DNA of 33,685 nucleotides from Methylacidiphilaceae bacterium (lineage in GTDB: Bacteria; Verrucomicrobiota; Verrucomicrobiia; Methylacidiphilales; Methylacidiphilaceae). This document shows, one piece after another, positions 9,278 to 17,562 of this stretch. A program made the position numbers and the translations under genes. The stretch is from the NCBI GenBank assembly GCA_028710285.1, contig JAQTUK010000004.1, positions 1 through 33,685 on the forward strand, written 5' to 3'. Within the stretch, counting starts at the first letter, position 1, and each line of letters begins with the position of its first letter. The notes under the pieces are model-generated. The model was not told the origin of the DNA and made no database searches. It worked only from the letters and a program-made list of their open reading frames with translations.

Positions 9278-9293
9278 CGGCACGAATCCTGCT
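9278..9293 (+). promoter_or_regulatory. candidate sigma54 (-24/-12) promoter element
   Basis: CGGCACG-AATC-CTGCT compared with consensus TGGCACG-N4-TTGCW: GG and GC at correct 10-nt spacing, 10 of 12 consensus positions matched. It lies upstream of a receptor gene linked to a sigma54-type response regulator. Confidence 0.35.
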
Positions 9294-9308
9294 CGGACTT
9301 TGTCCACC

Positions 9309-11756
9309 ATGGAAGCAACCAGTCGCCGGCGCTCCCTGCTCTGCCTGCGCGTTGTCCTCTTCCTCCTTGGCGCCGTTGCCGCCCCGCAAGGGCATTGCAC
9401 GCCGCCCGGCGAACCGCCAGCGGACTCGTCCGGCCCACCCGGGGAAGCAGCGCCACCGGGGGAAGACACCCCAAGCGACCGGAAGCTCCGCAGCGCCCTT
9501 CAGCAACCGAAGCCTCCGGCCAAAAGCCAATCCGATCTCGAAAAGGCGATGTCCCAAATGCCCGAGGTCGAGGTAGTCGCCGTCACGCCGCTGCCGGGCA
9601 TGGGACAGCCGCTGCAAAACCTGCCGGGCAATTATCAGATCCAGCAGGGAAAGACCTGGCTGCAGCAGGAGGAGTTCAGCCTGCCGCAGTTCCTGGAGCG
9701 GAACATGGCGAGTGTCAACGAGGTCAACATGAACGGGAATCCGTTCCTTCCCAATATCAACTACCGCGGCTTCGCCGCCTCCCCCGTCCCCGGAACACCG
9801 GTCGGGATCTCGGTTTTCCTGGACGGCGTCCGGATCAATGAGCCCTTCACCAACAACCTGCTCTGGGACTACGTCCCGCAGCTCGCCATCCAAAACATGG
9901 AGATGGTCCCGGGCTCGAATCCGATCTATGGCCAGAACACCCTGGGCGGAGCCCTGGTTCTTCAGACCAAGAACGGGAGAACCAGCCCCGGCTCGATGCT
10001 TCAGGACTACGCGGGGGTCTGGGGCACCAACGACCTGGAGTTCCAGCACGGAGGATACAAGGGCAACTGGGACTGGTTCCTCAGCGGCAACTGGATGAGC
10101 CAGGACGGCTGGCGGCAGCAGAGCTCAAGCTATGTCAAGCAGCTCTTCGCCAAGGTCGGATATCATACGGAGGAGACCGACGTTCATGTCGAATACATCG
10201 GGGCCGATAACCTGATCAACATCCTCGGCCCTACCCCCCTCGACATGCTGGCTACCGGCGGGAACTCGATGATTTATACCGGGCCGAATCCCCAATACGA
10301 CAATCTGAACATGGTCAACCTGCTCGCCTCGCAAAAGCTCACCGATGAGCTCACCTTGGGTGGCAACGCCTACTTCCGGGAGTCAAATTACAACTTCAGC
10401 AACGGCAATGTCGCCAACAACGTCGACCAGTTCCTCGGCTTCAACTATCCTCCGGCTGCGCAGGCGCTGAATGCCAGCGGAATGCCCATACCGGCCGGGG
10501 AATGGGATTTCGGCTCGATCGCCCAGACGGGCGCGGGTGCCCGGCTCCAGCTCCAGTGGGAGAAGAGCTTCGCCGGCATGGAAAACTATGCGGTGGCGGG
10601 AGCCAGCTACGATTGGGCGCAATGTTTTTTCGGCTCCGGATTCTACCCGGCTGCGATGGGAGCCAACTACAACAACATCACGATTCCGGGCTACCCCTTC
10701 CAGGATCAGTTTTCCGTGCCGACGTTCAGCCAATACATTGGCCTCTACCTGACCGACACCTTTTCGCCCACCCCCTGGTTCCACCTAACGGGCGCGCTTA
10801 GGGACAACTACGCCCAGATGAATATCGGGGGCACAGGGGTCGAGAGCAGCGGGGAGACGGTTTCCCTGGCGGCGGCCGAGCGCTTTCAACAGGTGACCCC
10901 CGCCGCCGGCTTTACCCTCCAGCCGCTCGCCGCCTTCGGAGTCGCCGACCCCACGCTCAAGGATCTCACCTTCTTCTTCAACTACAGCGAGAGCTTTCGG
11001 CCGCCCATGGTGGGCGAGATCACGGGAGCCAATCCGGCGATCCCCGTGATCTTGCCGGTGGCCCAACTCGGAGACCCAGCCCTCGCCCCGGTGCTGGTGC
11101 AGACCTTTGAGAGCGGCTTCCGCGGCAAACTCGCTCCGGGGAACATAGACTGGGCCTTCTCCTTTTATCAGAGCAACCTCTCCAATAATATCATGTTCCA
11201 GCAGACCGGCCATTCGAGCGCCGGTTTTTTCCAGAACATCGGCACGGAGCAAAACCAGGGCGTCGAGGTCACCCTCCAGGGCAGCTACAAGAAGCTCACC
11301 TGGTTCGCAAACTGGTCCTTCCTGGAAGCGACCTTTCAAAGCCCGCTGATCCTGCAGAACGCCGTGAGCACGGCAGTGCCCGTCCAACCGGGCAACCGGT
11401 TGCCGAACCTGCCGCAGCAGATGATCAAGGCGGGGATCACCTATCAACTCCTGCCGCAATGGCAGGTTTCGATGGACTTCCAGTACTATTCGAGCCGCGT
11501 GCTCTACGGGGACTGGGCCAATGTCTATCCAATGCTGACCGGCTTTGCCGTGCTCAACCTTCAAACTTATTATACGCTCAACAAGCATTGCCAGATCTTC
11601 GTCTTTGCGACCAATCTCTATGATGAACAGTATGCAAGCGCGGGGCTCATCAGCCAAAATGTCTTTACGGGAGCTCCCCACGGCGGAACCATTGTACCGT
11701 TCGTGACGCCCGGATCGCCGTTTGGTGTTTGGGGAGGAGTCCGCCTCCAGTTTTGA
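9309..11756 (+). CDS. TonB-dependent outer membrane receptor
   Basis: Signal peptide (RRRSLLCLRVVLFLLGAVAAPQG), plug domain (VNEVNMNGNPFLPNINYRGFAASP...GISVFLDGVRINEPFTNN...NMEMVPGSNPIYGQNTLGGALVLQTK), beta-barrel ending GVWGGVRLQF. Start placed at ATG 9309, not 9009, because the signal peptide begins there. Confidence 0.9.
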   Translation: MEATSRRRSLLCLRVVLFLLGAVAAPQGHCTPPGEPPADSSGPPGEAAPPGEDTPSDRKLRSALQQPKPPAKSQSDLEKAMSQMPEVEVVAVTPLPGMGQPLQNLPGNYQIQQGKTWLQQEEFSLPQFLERNMASVNEVNMNGNPFLPNINYRGFAASPVPGTPVGISVFLDGVRINEPFTNNLLWDYVPQLAIQNMEMVPGSNPIYGQNTLGGALVLQTKNGRTSPGSMLQDYAGVWGTNDLEFQHGGYKGNWDWFLSGNWMSQDGWRQQSSSYVKQLFAKVGYHTEETDVHVEYIGADNLINILGPTPLDMLATGGNSMIYTGPNPQYDNLNMVNLLASQKLTDELTLGGNAYFRESNYNFSNGNVANNVDQFLGFNYPPAAQALNASGMPIPAGEWDFGSIAQTGAGARLQLQWEKSFAGMENYAVAGASYDWAQCFFGSGFYPAAMGANYNNITIPGYPFQDQFSVPTFSQYIGLYLTDTFSPTPWFHLTGALRDNYAQMNIGGTGVESSGETVSLAAAERFQQVTPAAGFTLQPLAAFGVADPTLKDLTFFFNYSESFRPPMVGEITGANPAIPVILPVAQLGDPALAPVLVQTFESGFRGKLAPGNIDWAFSFYQSNLSNNIMFQQTGHSSAGFFQNIGTEQNQGVEVTLQGSYKKLTWFANWSFLEATFQSPLILQNAVSTAVPVQPGNRLPNLPQQMIKAGITYQLLPQWQVSMDFQYYSSRVLYGDWANVYPMLTGFAVLNLQTYYTLNKHCQIFVFATNLYDEQYASAGLISQNVFTGAPHGGTIVPFVTPGSPFGVWGGVRLQF

Positions 11757-11811
11757 CCGACCTTGCCGGCGGGCTCTCGATGGGAATGCGATCGGCGCGA
11801 AACCGGCCTCC

Positions 11812-13284
11812 GTGAAAATCGCGACCCGCATTCGTCTCGCCTCCAGCGTGCTCTTTCTCTTGGTCGCCGCCCTCTCCGTCGAAGCCGCCTGGCTGGCGCT
11901 CCGCGGACAGAAACAGATCGAGCAGGTGGGGGAGGAGCTACTGCAGATCTCCCTGCTCTCCGATCTCGAGCTTTTCGCCCAGCGGGAAGTTGCGGAAGTC
12001 TCCGATGTTCTCGGCGGGAAGGATCCAAAGGCCCGAGCCCAGTTTTCCGCTTTCGCGCGTCAAGCGCGCGAACTCCTGGTCCGCTGCCACTCCCTGCCGC
12101 GGAGCGAAGCGGAAAGGAAGGGCCTTGCCACCGTCGAGCAAAACACGCTTACGCTCGAGAAAATGGGCCGGGAGATCCTTGAGCGGCCGGGACGGCCGGA
12201 AGGAGCCGCTTCTTTTTCCGGGGTTGACTCCCTGGAGGCTTTCCTCGACGGTCCGTTCCGCCAGTCGCTGCGCACCCTCGCTCGCCTCTTCCATGAGGGC
12301 GCGATCGAGCGCGCCGGGGAAAAGGCCCGCCTGCTCAAGGAGACCGCCACGCTCCTGGTCGCTCTCTGCTTCCTTGCCGGCCTGGGATTGGCCGCCCTCG
12401 TCTCTCTCTGGCTCTCCCAAGGGATTGGCCGTCCTTTGCGCAACTTGGTCGAAGCCGCTCGAAGCATCGGCCGTGGGGAGCGCAAAGCCCTTCCGGAAAT
12501 CCCTTCCTCGGGAGATCTTCGAGCGCTCGCCCTGGCCTTCCACCAGATGGCAAGCGAGCTGCAAGCCTCGCAGGAGAAGATCGTCCGGACGGAGCGGATG
12601 GCGACCATTGGGGCCACCGCCGCCGCCGTGGCCCACGGGATCCGCAACCCACTGGCCAGCATTCGCGCGCTGGCGCAGGTGCCGCTCCTGCAGCCCGGCT
12701 CCTCCGGCTCCACCGGCGATACCCTCCGGGAGATCATCTCCGAAACGGACCGGCTCGATCGCCGAATCGGCCAGCTCTTGACCTTCGCCAAGCCCCTCAC
12801 CCCGAGGCCGATTCTGGGTAGCCTCAATGCGCTCGCCGAGGCCATCGCACCCTCCCTGGCCAAAGGGGGAGGCAAGGAGATCGCGATCGCTCTCTGCTTG
12901 GATGCCGATCTCCCACCCGCTCGCTTCGATCCCGCCCAGATGGAACAGGTTCTTCTGGAACTCCTGGCCAACGCGCTCGCCGCCGTCGGCCCGGGCGGAC
13001 AGATCCGACTGCGCACCGGTGTCCAACCGGATCGACGTCTCTACCTCGAGGTCGAAGACGACGGCGAGGGGATTTTGGAGGAAAATCTCTCTCGGGTGAC
13101 CGAGCCCTTTTTTACGACGCGGCCGGAAGGATCGGGCTTGGGCCTGGCCATCGTCCAGCGGTACGTTTCGCAGAATGGAGGCGAGGTGAGCGTGAGCAGC
13201 CAAATCGGCAAGGGAACGCGGGTGACCCTGCTTTTCCCCGCCGCAACCGAGGAGGGCGATGGGACTCAACATCTTACTGGTTGA
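11812..13284 (+). CDS. membrane sensor histidine kinase (NtrB-like, HAMP-HisKA-HATPase_c)
   Basis: GTG start 11812; two TM segments around a helical periplasmic domain; H-box VAHGIRNPLASIRALAQ; N-box LLELLANALAAV; G-boxes VEDDGEGI and GSGLGLAIVQRYV. Confidence 0.9.
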   Translation: MKIATRIRLASSVLFLLVAALSVEAAWLALRGQKQIEQVGEELLQISLLSDLELFAQREVAEVSDVLGGKDPKARAQFSAFARQARELLVRCHSLPRSEAERKGLATVEQNTLTLEKMGREILERPGRPEGAASFSGVDSLEAFLDGPFRQSLRTLARLFHEGAIERAGEKARLLKETATLLVALCFLAGLGLAALVSLWLSQGIGRPLRNLVEAARSIGRGERKALPEIPSSGDLRALALAFHQMASELQASQEKIVRTERMATIGATAAAVAHGIRNPLASIRALAQVPLLQPGSSGSTGDTLREIISETDRLDRRIGQLLTFAKPLTPRPILGSLNALAEAIAPSLAKGGGKEIAIALCLDADLPPARFDPAQMEQVLLELLANALAAVGPGGQIRLRTGVQPDRRLYLEVEDDGEGILEENLSRVTEPFFTTRPEGSGLGLAIVQRYVSQNGGEVSVSSQIGKGTRVTLLFPAATEEGDGTQHLTG

Positions 13285-14641
13285 GGACGAACGAAACCTG
13301 GCCCGGTCGATTCGCGAGCTTCTCACCGCACAAGGCCACGAGGTTGCCCAGGCCTTCGATGGCAACGAAGGCCTCCGGCAAGCCGAGATCACCGCTCCTG
13401 ATCTGCTCCTGCTCGACGCTCGCCTTCCCGGCCTCTCCGGGCCTGAGCTCCTCCGCCGCGCGCGGGCCATCCATCCTACCCTGGCGGCCCTCGTTTTCAC
13501 CGCCTACGCCTCGATCGAAGACGCGGTCGCCGTGATGAAGCTCGGCGCCTTTGACTACCTTCAGAAGCCCCTGGACCTCGATCGCCTTTGCGTCCTGGTC
13601 GATCGGGTCGAGGAGACTGTCCGCCTCAAGCAGGAACTGGCCTACTACCGAAGCCTCGATGAGCCGATCCTGATCGGGGAGTCGCCGGCGATCCTCTCCC
13701 TTCGGGAAAAGATCGACCGGTTGAGCCGGCTCGAGGGAAGTCAAGGACTCCCCACCGTACTGGTCTCCGGAGAAACGGGCACCGGGAAGGACGTCGTTGC
13801 CCGGCTCCTCCACCAACAGAGCTCTCGACGGGGACGCCCATTCTTGGCGATCAACTGCGTGGCGCTTCCGGAAAGCCTGGTCGAAAGCGAGCTGTTCGGC
13901 TACGAGCGGGGAGCCTTTACCGGAGCCCAAGGGGCGAAGCTCGGGCTCATGGAAGCCGCCGACAAGGGCACTCTCTTCCTCGACGAGATCGGCGACCTCC
14001 CCCTCCCCTTACAGGGAAAGCTCCTGACGGCCATTGAGCACAAGACCGTTCGACGGCTGGGCAGCATCCGCGATCGCAAGGTCGACCCGTGGATCCTTGC
14101 CGCGACCAACCGGAATCTTGAGACTTTGATCGGCGATGGCGCCTTCCGGGCCGATCTTTACTACCGGCTGCGCGTCGTCCATCTCGAGCTGCCTCCTTTA
14201 CGCGAGCGGATGGGTGACATCCCTCTTCTGGCGGACTATTTCCTTCGCCTCCATGCCACCCGTTACGGGAAGCCCGGCAAGAAGCTCGCCCCGGAAACCC
14301 TATCGGCCCTGAGGGAATATCCCTGGCCGGGAAATGTCCGCGAGCTCTCCCACGCGATCGAGCAAGCGGTTCTCTGGTCGAAGGAGGAAGCGCTGACTGC
14401 CGCGGACTTCGCCTGGCCAGGCCATCTCGCGGGAGGAGCCGCGCAACCCTTGGCCACTTCCGACGAAGCAATCCGGATGCTCCTTCGCGAAGGGCTCTCG
14501 TCCGCCGAGATCGAGAAACGGCTGCTGCAACAGGCCCTCGAAGCCTCGGGAGGCAATATCTCCCAAGCCGCCCGCCTCGTTGGCATGACTCGGGACATCC
14601 TCCGCTATCGGATGGAAAAGTACGGCATCGGCGCAGGCTAG
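13259..14641 (+). CDS. sigma54-dependent response regulator (NtrC family: REC-AAA+-Fis HTH)
   Basis: REC domain (ILLVEDERNLARS...LLLLDARLPG...YLQKPLD), Walker A GETGTGKD, GYERGAFTGAQ (sigma54-contacting GAFTGA motif), Fis HTH ASGGNISQAARLVGMTRDILRYRMEKYGI. Overlaps the kinase by 26 bp. Confidence 0.95.
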   Translation: MGLNILLVEDERNLARSIRELLTAQGHEVAQAFDGNEGLRQAEITAPDLLLLDARLPGLSGPELLRRARAIHPTLAALVFTAYASIEDAVAVMKLGAFDYLQKPLDLDRLCVLVDRVEETVRLKQELAYYRSLDEPILIGESPAILSLREKIDRLSRLEGSQGLPTVLVSGETGTGKDVVARLLHQQSSRRGRPFLAINCVALPESLVESELFGYERGAFTGAQGAKLGLMEAADKGTLFLDEIGDLPLPLQGKLLTAIEHKTVRRLGSIRDRKVDPWILAATNRNLETLIGDGAFRADLYYRLRVVHLELPPLRERMGDIPLLADYFLRLHATRYGKPGKKLAPETLSALREYPWPGNVRELSHAIEQAVLWSKEEALTAADFAWPGHLAGGAAQPLATSDEAIRMLLREGLSSAEIEKRLLQQALEASGGNISQAARLVGMTRDILRYRMEKYGIGAG

Positions 14642-14759
14642 CTTGCGAAAAGGAGCGACGGCGCCACGGGGGCAAACGCCAAGGCTTCGGTCTTCTTTTT
14701 TGATCGGCTTTCCGTTGGCGGGCAGAAATCACCTGTGCTAGGAAGGGTAAGATTGCCCC

Positions 14760-15506
14760 ATGAGCCACGCGCCCGGCCTCCGCAGAGAACCGCGTCTTTT
14801 CCTGGTCGTTCGCCTGCTCTCGCTCCTGTTGGGCTTCTCAGCCGGGCTCTTTCTTGTCCGAGCGAGAGCCATTCCGGTACAGCTCGTGTCGGCAAAGCGG
14901 TACTATACGCTCTCCCTATCCACAGCGGCGGGCCCAGGCCAGGCCGCTCAACCCTACGTCCGGTATCAGGCACAATGGCAGTTCGTGAACCGAGGGGCAG
15001 GCCGCACTTTCGAAATTTTCAGCTTCGAACTCCCCTATCTGCCCTACATGGAATACCGCGCTTGGGCGCACGGCATTCCGCTCTCCGTCCGAAAGGACGG
15101 CAATCGCTATTCCTTGTCTCTCCACTTGCGGAGGGGAGAACGGGCTGTCGTGGAAGTCTCCTCCCTGCAACGCGTCCTGCCGATCGACCCCGCTCGGAAG
15201 ATCGACGAGTTTCAGGATCTGATCCAATGGGGCGGTTGGAGTCCTCCCATCGAGGACTTTTGGATTGTCGTCGACCTGGGTGGAATCTATGCCGCGTATC
15301 AAAAGCAGCTTCCCGCCTTCGGCCTGGGAGGAAGCGGTCCCGCCCCCAGCCTCTCTTTCCCGCAGTTCCTCTCGAACCGGATCGTCCAAATCTCGCCGGG
15401 AGGCTATCAAACCGGAGTCAACAAAATCTGGTGGCACTCCCAAAACGTTTGGAAGGAATCCGAATATTACCACATGCGCGTGCAGTGGCAGGCCTGGTAT
15501 CGATAG
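14760..15506 (+). CDS. secreted/periplasmic protein of unknown function, paralogue A, upstream of xoxF
   Basis: N-terminal hydrophobic signal; LQRVLPIDPARKIDEFQDLIQWGGWSPPIEDFWIVVDLGGIYAAYQ...C-terminal VQWQAWYR aligns with the gene at 19732..20532. Confidence 0.85.
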   Translation: MSHAPGLRREPRLFLVVRLLSLLLGFSAGLFLVRARAIPVQLVSAKRYYTLSLSTAAGPGQAAQPYVRYQAQWQFVNRGAGRTFEIFSFELPYLPYMEYRAWAHGIPLSVRKDGNRYSLSLHLRRGERAVVEVSSLQRVLPIDPARKIDEFQDLIQWGGWSPPIEDFWIVVDLGGIYAAYQKQLPAFGLGGSGPAPSLSFPQFLSNRIVQISPGGYQTGVNKIWWHSQNVWKESEYYHMRVQWQAWYR

Positions 15507-15560
15507 CGCCTTGTCCCTGCGGCCTTTGTCCCTTGATTGGATTTACTCAGCAGCGCCATT

Positions 15561-15585
15561 TTTGCGCTTGACCGTCACGCGCAAA
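15561..15585. promoter_or_regulatory. 25-bp near-perfect palindrome upstream of xoxF; candidate operator or stem-loop
   Basis: TTTGCGCTTGAC-C-GTCACGCGCAAA: 12-bp arms with 11 complementary positions. It overlaps a TTGACC -35-like hexamer (15568-15573). Confidence 0.5.
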
Positions 15586-15667
15586 GAAGTTATCGCCTCC
15601 CTTGCAGCTTGAGGAGAAATGCCCGTAGGGCAAGACTCCCGCAACCTAAACGGAGGAGGTTAACCAA

Positions 15668-17530
15668 ATGAGGTTCCCAAAAAGCAGGAAGAAGCTCTCT
15701 GCCGGGATGCTCCTGGCACTGGCGGTCGGCACCGCGACGGCGATTCCGTCGGCTTATTCCAACGACGATGTACTGAAACTCACGGAGAATCCCAAGAACT
15801 GGGCGGCTCCAGGGAAGGATTACGCAAACACCCGGCACAGCAGCTTGAAGCAGATCAACACGCAGAACGTCAAAAGCCTGCACATGGCTTGGTCGTTCTC
15901 GACGGGTGCGCTTCGCGGCCATGAAGGTCAGCCGCTCGTCATCGGCGACCGCATGTACGTCGTGAGCGCCTATCCCAACATCGTGTGGGCGCTCGATCTC
16001 TCCAAGGGAGGGTCGTACGAAGTCCTTTGGAAGTATGTACCGAGACAGGATGACAAGGCAGTCTCGGTGGCCTGCTGCGACACGGTCAACCGCGGGGCAT
16101 CCTACGCCGATGGAAAGGTCGTCTTCAACACCCTCGACGGCTATGTCGTCTGCTTGGACGCCAACACGGGCAAGGAGCTCTGGAAGACCAAGTTTGCGGA
16201 TGTCAACAAGGGCGAGACGAGCACTCCCGCCCCGATCATCGTCAAGGACAAGGTCTTCACCGGATACGGCGGGGATGAGTTCGGCGCTCGCGGCCGCTTC
16301 GCCGCTTTCGACCTGAACTCGGGCAAGATGGTCTGGCAGGCTTATAGCTCCGGACCCGACGCCGACGTGCTTCTCGGCTCCGACTTCAACAGCAAGCACC
16401 CCGAGTATGGTCAGGCCGGCCAGGATCTCGGAGTCAAAACCTACCCCGACGAGGAGTGGAAGCGGGGCGGAGGCTGCGCCTGGGGCTGGTACAGCTATGA
16501 TCCCAAGCTCGACCTGGTCTACTACAACACGGGCAATCCCGGTCTCTGGAGCCCCAGCTACCGGACCGAGGCCAAGACCTATGAGGAGGCCAACGAGCCC
16601 TGGAAGTGGGACAACAAGTGGTCGATGACTGTCTTCGCCCGGAAGCCCGACACCGGCGAAGCCGTGTGGGGCTACCAGCTGACCCCGTTCGATCAGTGGG
16701 ACTACGACGCCATCAACGAGGACGTTCTCGTCGACATCAACGTCGACGGCACCAAGAAGCCCTGCCTGGTCCACTTCGACCGGAACGGATTCTGCTACGT
16801 CCTCAACCGCACGGACGGCGGCATCATTCGCGCCAACAAGTTCGTGACGGCGAACTGGGCCGAGAAGATCGATATGAAGACCGGGCGTCCCGTGAAGGTG
16901 AAGGAGCACGCTCCGTTCGAGATCGGCAAGGCGGTGCAGGCCTACCCCTCGGCTCAAGGCGGCAAAGACCAGCAGCCGGTCGCCGTCGATCCGAAGGAAG
17001 CCAATGTCTTCTATGCGCCGACCAATAACTGGGGCATGACCCTGGAGCCGATGGAGCGCGCCCATACCAACCAGGGGAGCGTCTACGTCTTCGCCAACGT
17101 CCTGATGAAGGCGGAGAAGCCGGGCATTCTTGGCCGCTTCAAGGCGTTCGACGTGATCACGGGCAAGGCGCGCTGGGACATTCCGGAGCGCTTCCCGACC
17201 TGGAGCGGCGCCCTGGTTACCGACGGAGGCCTCGCCTTCTACGGAACCCTGGACGGATGGTTCAAGGCCGTCGATCGGAAGACCGGCAAGGTCCTCTGGC
17301 AGCAGAAGCTGAGCTCCGGCATCATCGGCAACCCGATCTCCTACGAGGTCAACGGCAAGCAGTATATCTCGATCCTCACCGGGATCGGAGGCTGGATCGG
17401 TCTCGCGATCACCGCGGGCCTCGACCCGGCGGATCCCTACGGCGCGCTCGGCGCTGCCGGTCTTGCCTTCGAGAATGGGTTCGAGAAAGTGCCGATGGGC
17501 GGCACGCTCTACACGTTCTGCGTGCAGTAA
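15668..17530 (+). CDS. xoxF: lanthanide-dependent PQQ methanol dehydrogenase XoxF
   Basis: 620 aa with signal peptide; vicinal disulfide VACCDTVNRG; QWDYDAINEDVLVDI contains the DYD motif whose second Asp distinguishes XoxF from MxaF; PQQ beta-propeller repeats; strong SD GGAGGAGG (15652-15659). Confidence 0.96.
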   Translation: MRFPKSRKKLSAGMLLALAVGTATAIPSAYSNDDVLKLTENPKNWAAPGKDYANTRHSSLKQINTQNVKSLHMAWSFSTGALRGHEGQPLVIGDRMYVVSAYPNIVWALDLSKGGSYEVLWKYVPRQDDKAVSVACCDTVNRGASYADGKVVFNTLDGYVVCLDANTGKELWKTKFADVNKGETSTPAPIIVKDKVFTGYGGDEFGARGRFAAFDLNSGKMVWQAYSSGPDADVLLGSDFNSKHPEYGQAGQDLGVKTYPDEEWKRGGGCAWGWYSYDPKLDLVYYNTGNPGLWSPSYRTEAKTYEEANEPWKWDNKWSMTVFARKPDTGEAVWGYQLTPFDQWDYDAINEDVLVDINVDGTKKPCLVHFDRNGFCYVLNRTDGGIIRANKFVTANWAEKIDMKTGRPVKVKEHAPFEIGKAVQAYPSAQGGKDQQPVAVDPKEANVFYAPTNNWGMTLEPMERAHTNQGSVYVFANVLMKAEKPGILGRFKAFDVITGKARWDIPERFPTWSGALVTDGGLAFYGTLDGWFKAVDRKTGKVLWQQKLSSGIIGNPISYEVNGKQYISILTGIGGWIGLAITAGLDPADPYGALGAAGLAFENGFEKVPMGGTLYTFCVQ

Positions 17531-17542
17531 TTCGACAGATCG

Positions 17543-17562
17543 GTTAGATCCATGCATCTAAC
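17543..17562 (+). promoter_or_regulatory. intergenic hairpin with the xoxJ start codon in its loop
   Basis: GTTAGAT-CCATGC-ATCTAAC: perfect 7-bp inverted repeat; ATG 17552-17554 lies in the 6-nt loop, in the 21-nt gap between xoxF and xoxJ. Confidence 0.5.

Noticed and set aside
8142-10049. 635-aa minus-strand ORF spanning glgB end, the orphan gene and the receptor start
   Set aside because: Low-complexity Arg/Gly-rich translation crossing three better supported genes; no recognisable domain.
11938-13500. 520-aa minus-strand ORF antisense to the histidine kinase
   Set aside because: Overlaps a kinase with all catalytic boxes; translation has no coherent domain.
14736-14750. CTAGGAAGGGTAAG upstream of paralogue A as another DtxR-like box
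   Set aside because: Resembles the 702-720 site only with a gap and is not palindromic; more simply read as a purine-rich ribosome-binding region.
14641-14760. Rho-independent terminator between the response regulator and paralogue A (T-run at about 14694-14701)
   Set aside because: T-run present (CTTCTTTTTTGA), but no convincing GC-rich stem directly preceding it by eye; left open, needs a terminator predictor.
15628-15643. GGGCAAGACTCCCGCA as a sigma54 promoter for xoxF
   Set aside because: GG-N10-GC spacing is present but the flanking consensus is poor, and the implied TSS would cut into the Shine-Dalgarno; such matches are frequent by chance at this GC content.
15590-17557. 655-aa ORF antisense to xoxF
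   Set aside because: Shadow ORF typical of high-GC codon usage; the sense frame is an unambiguous XoxF with signal peptide, motifs and SD.
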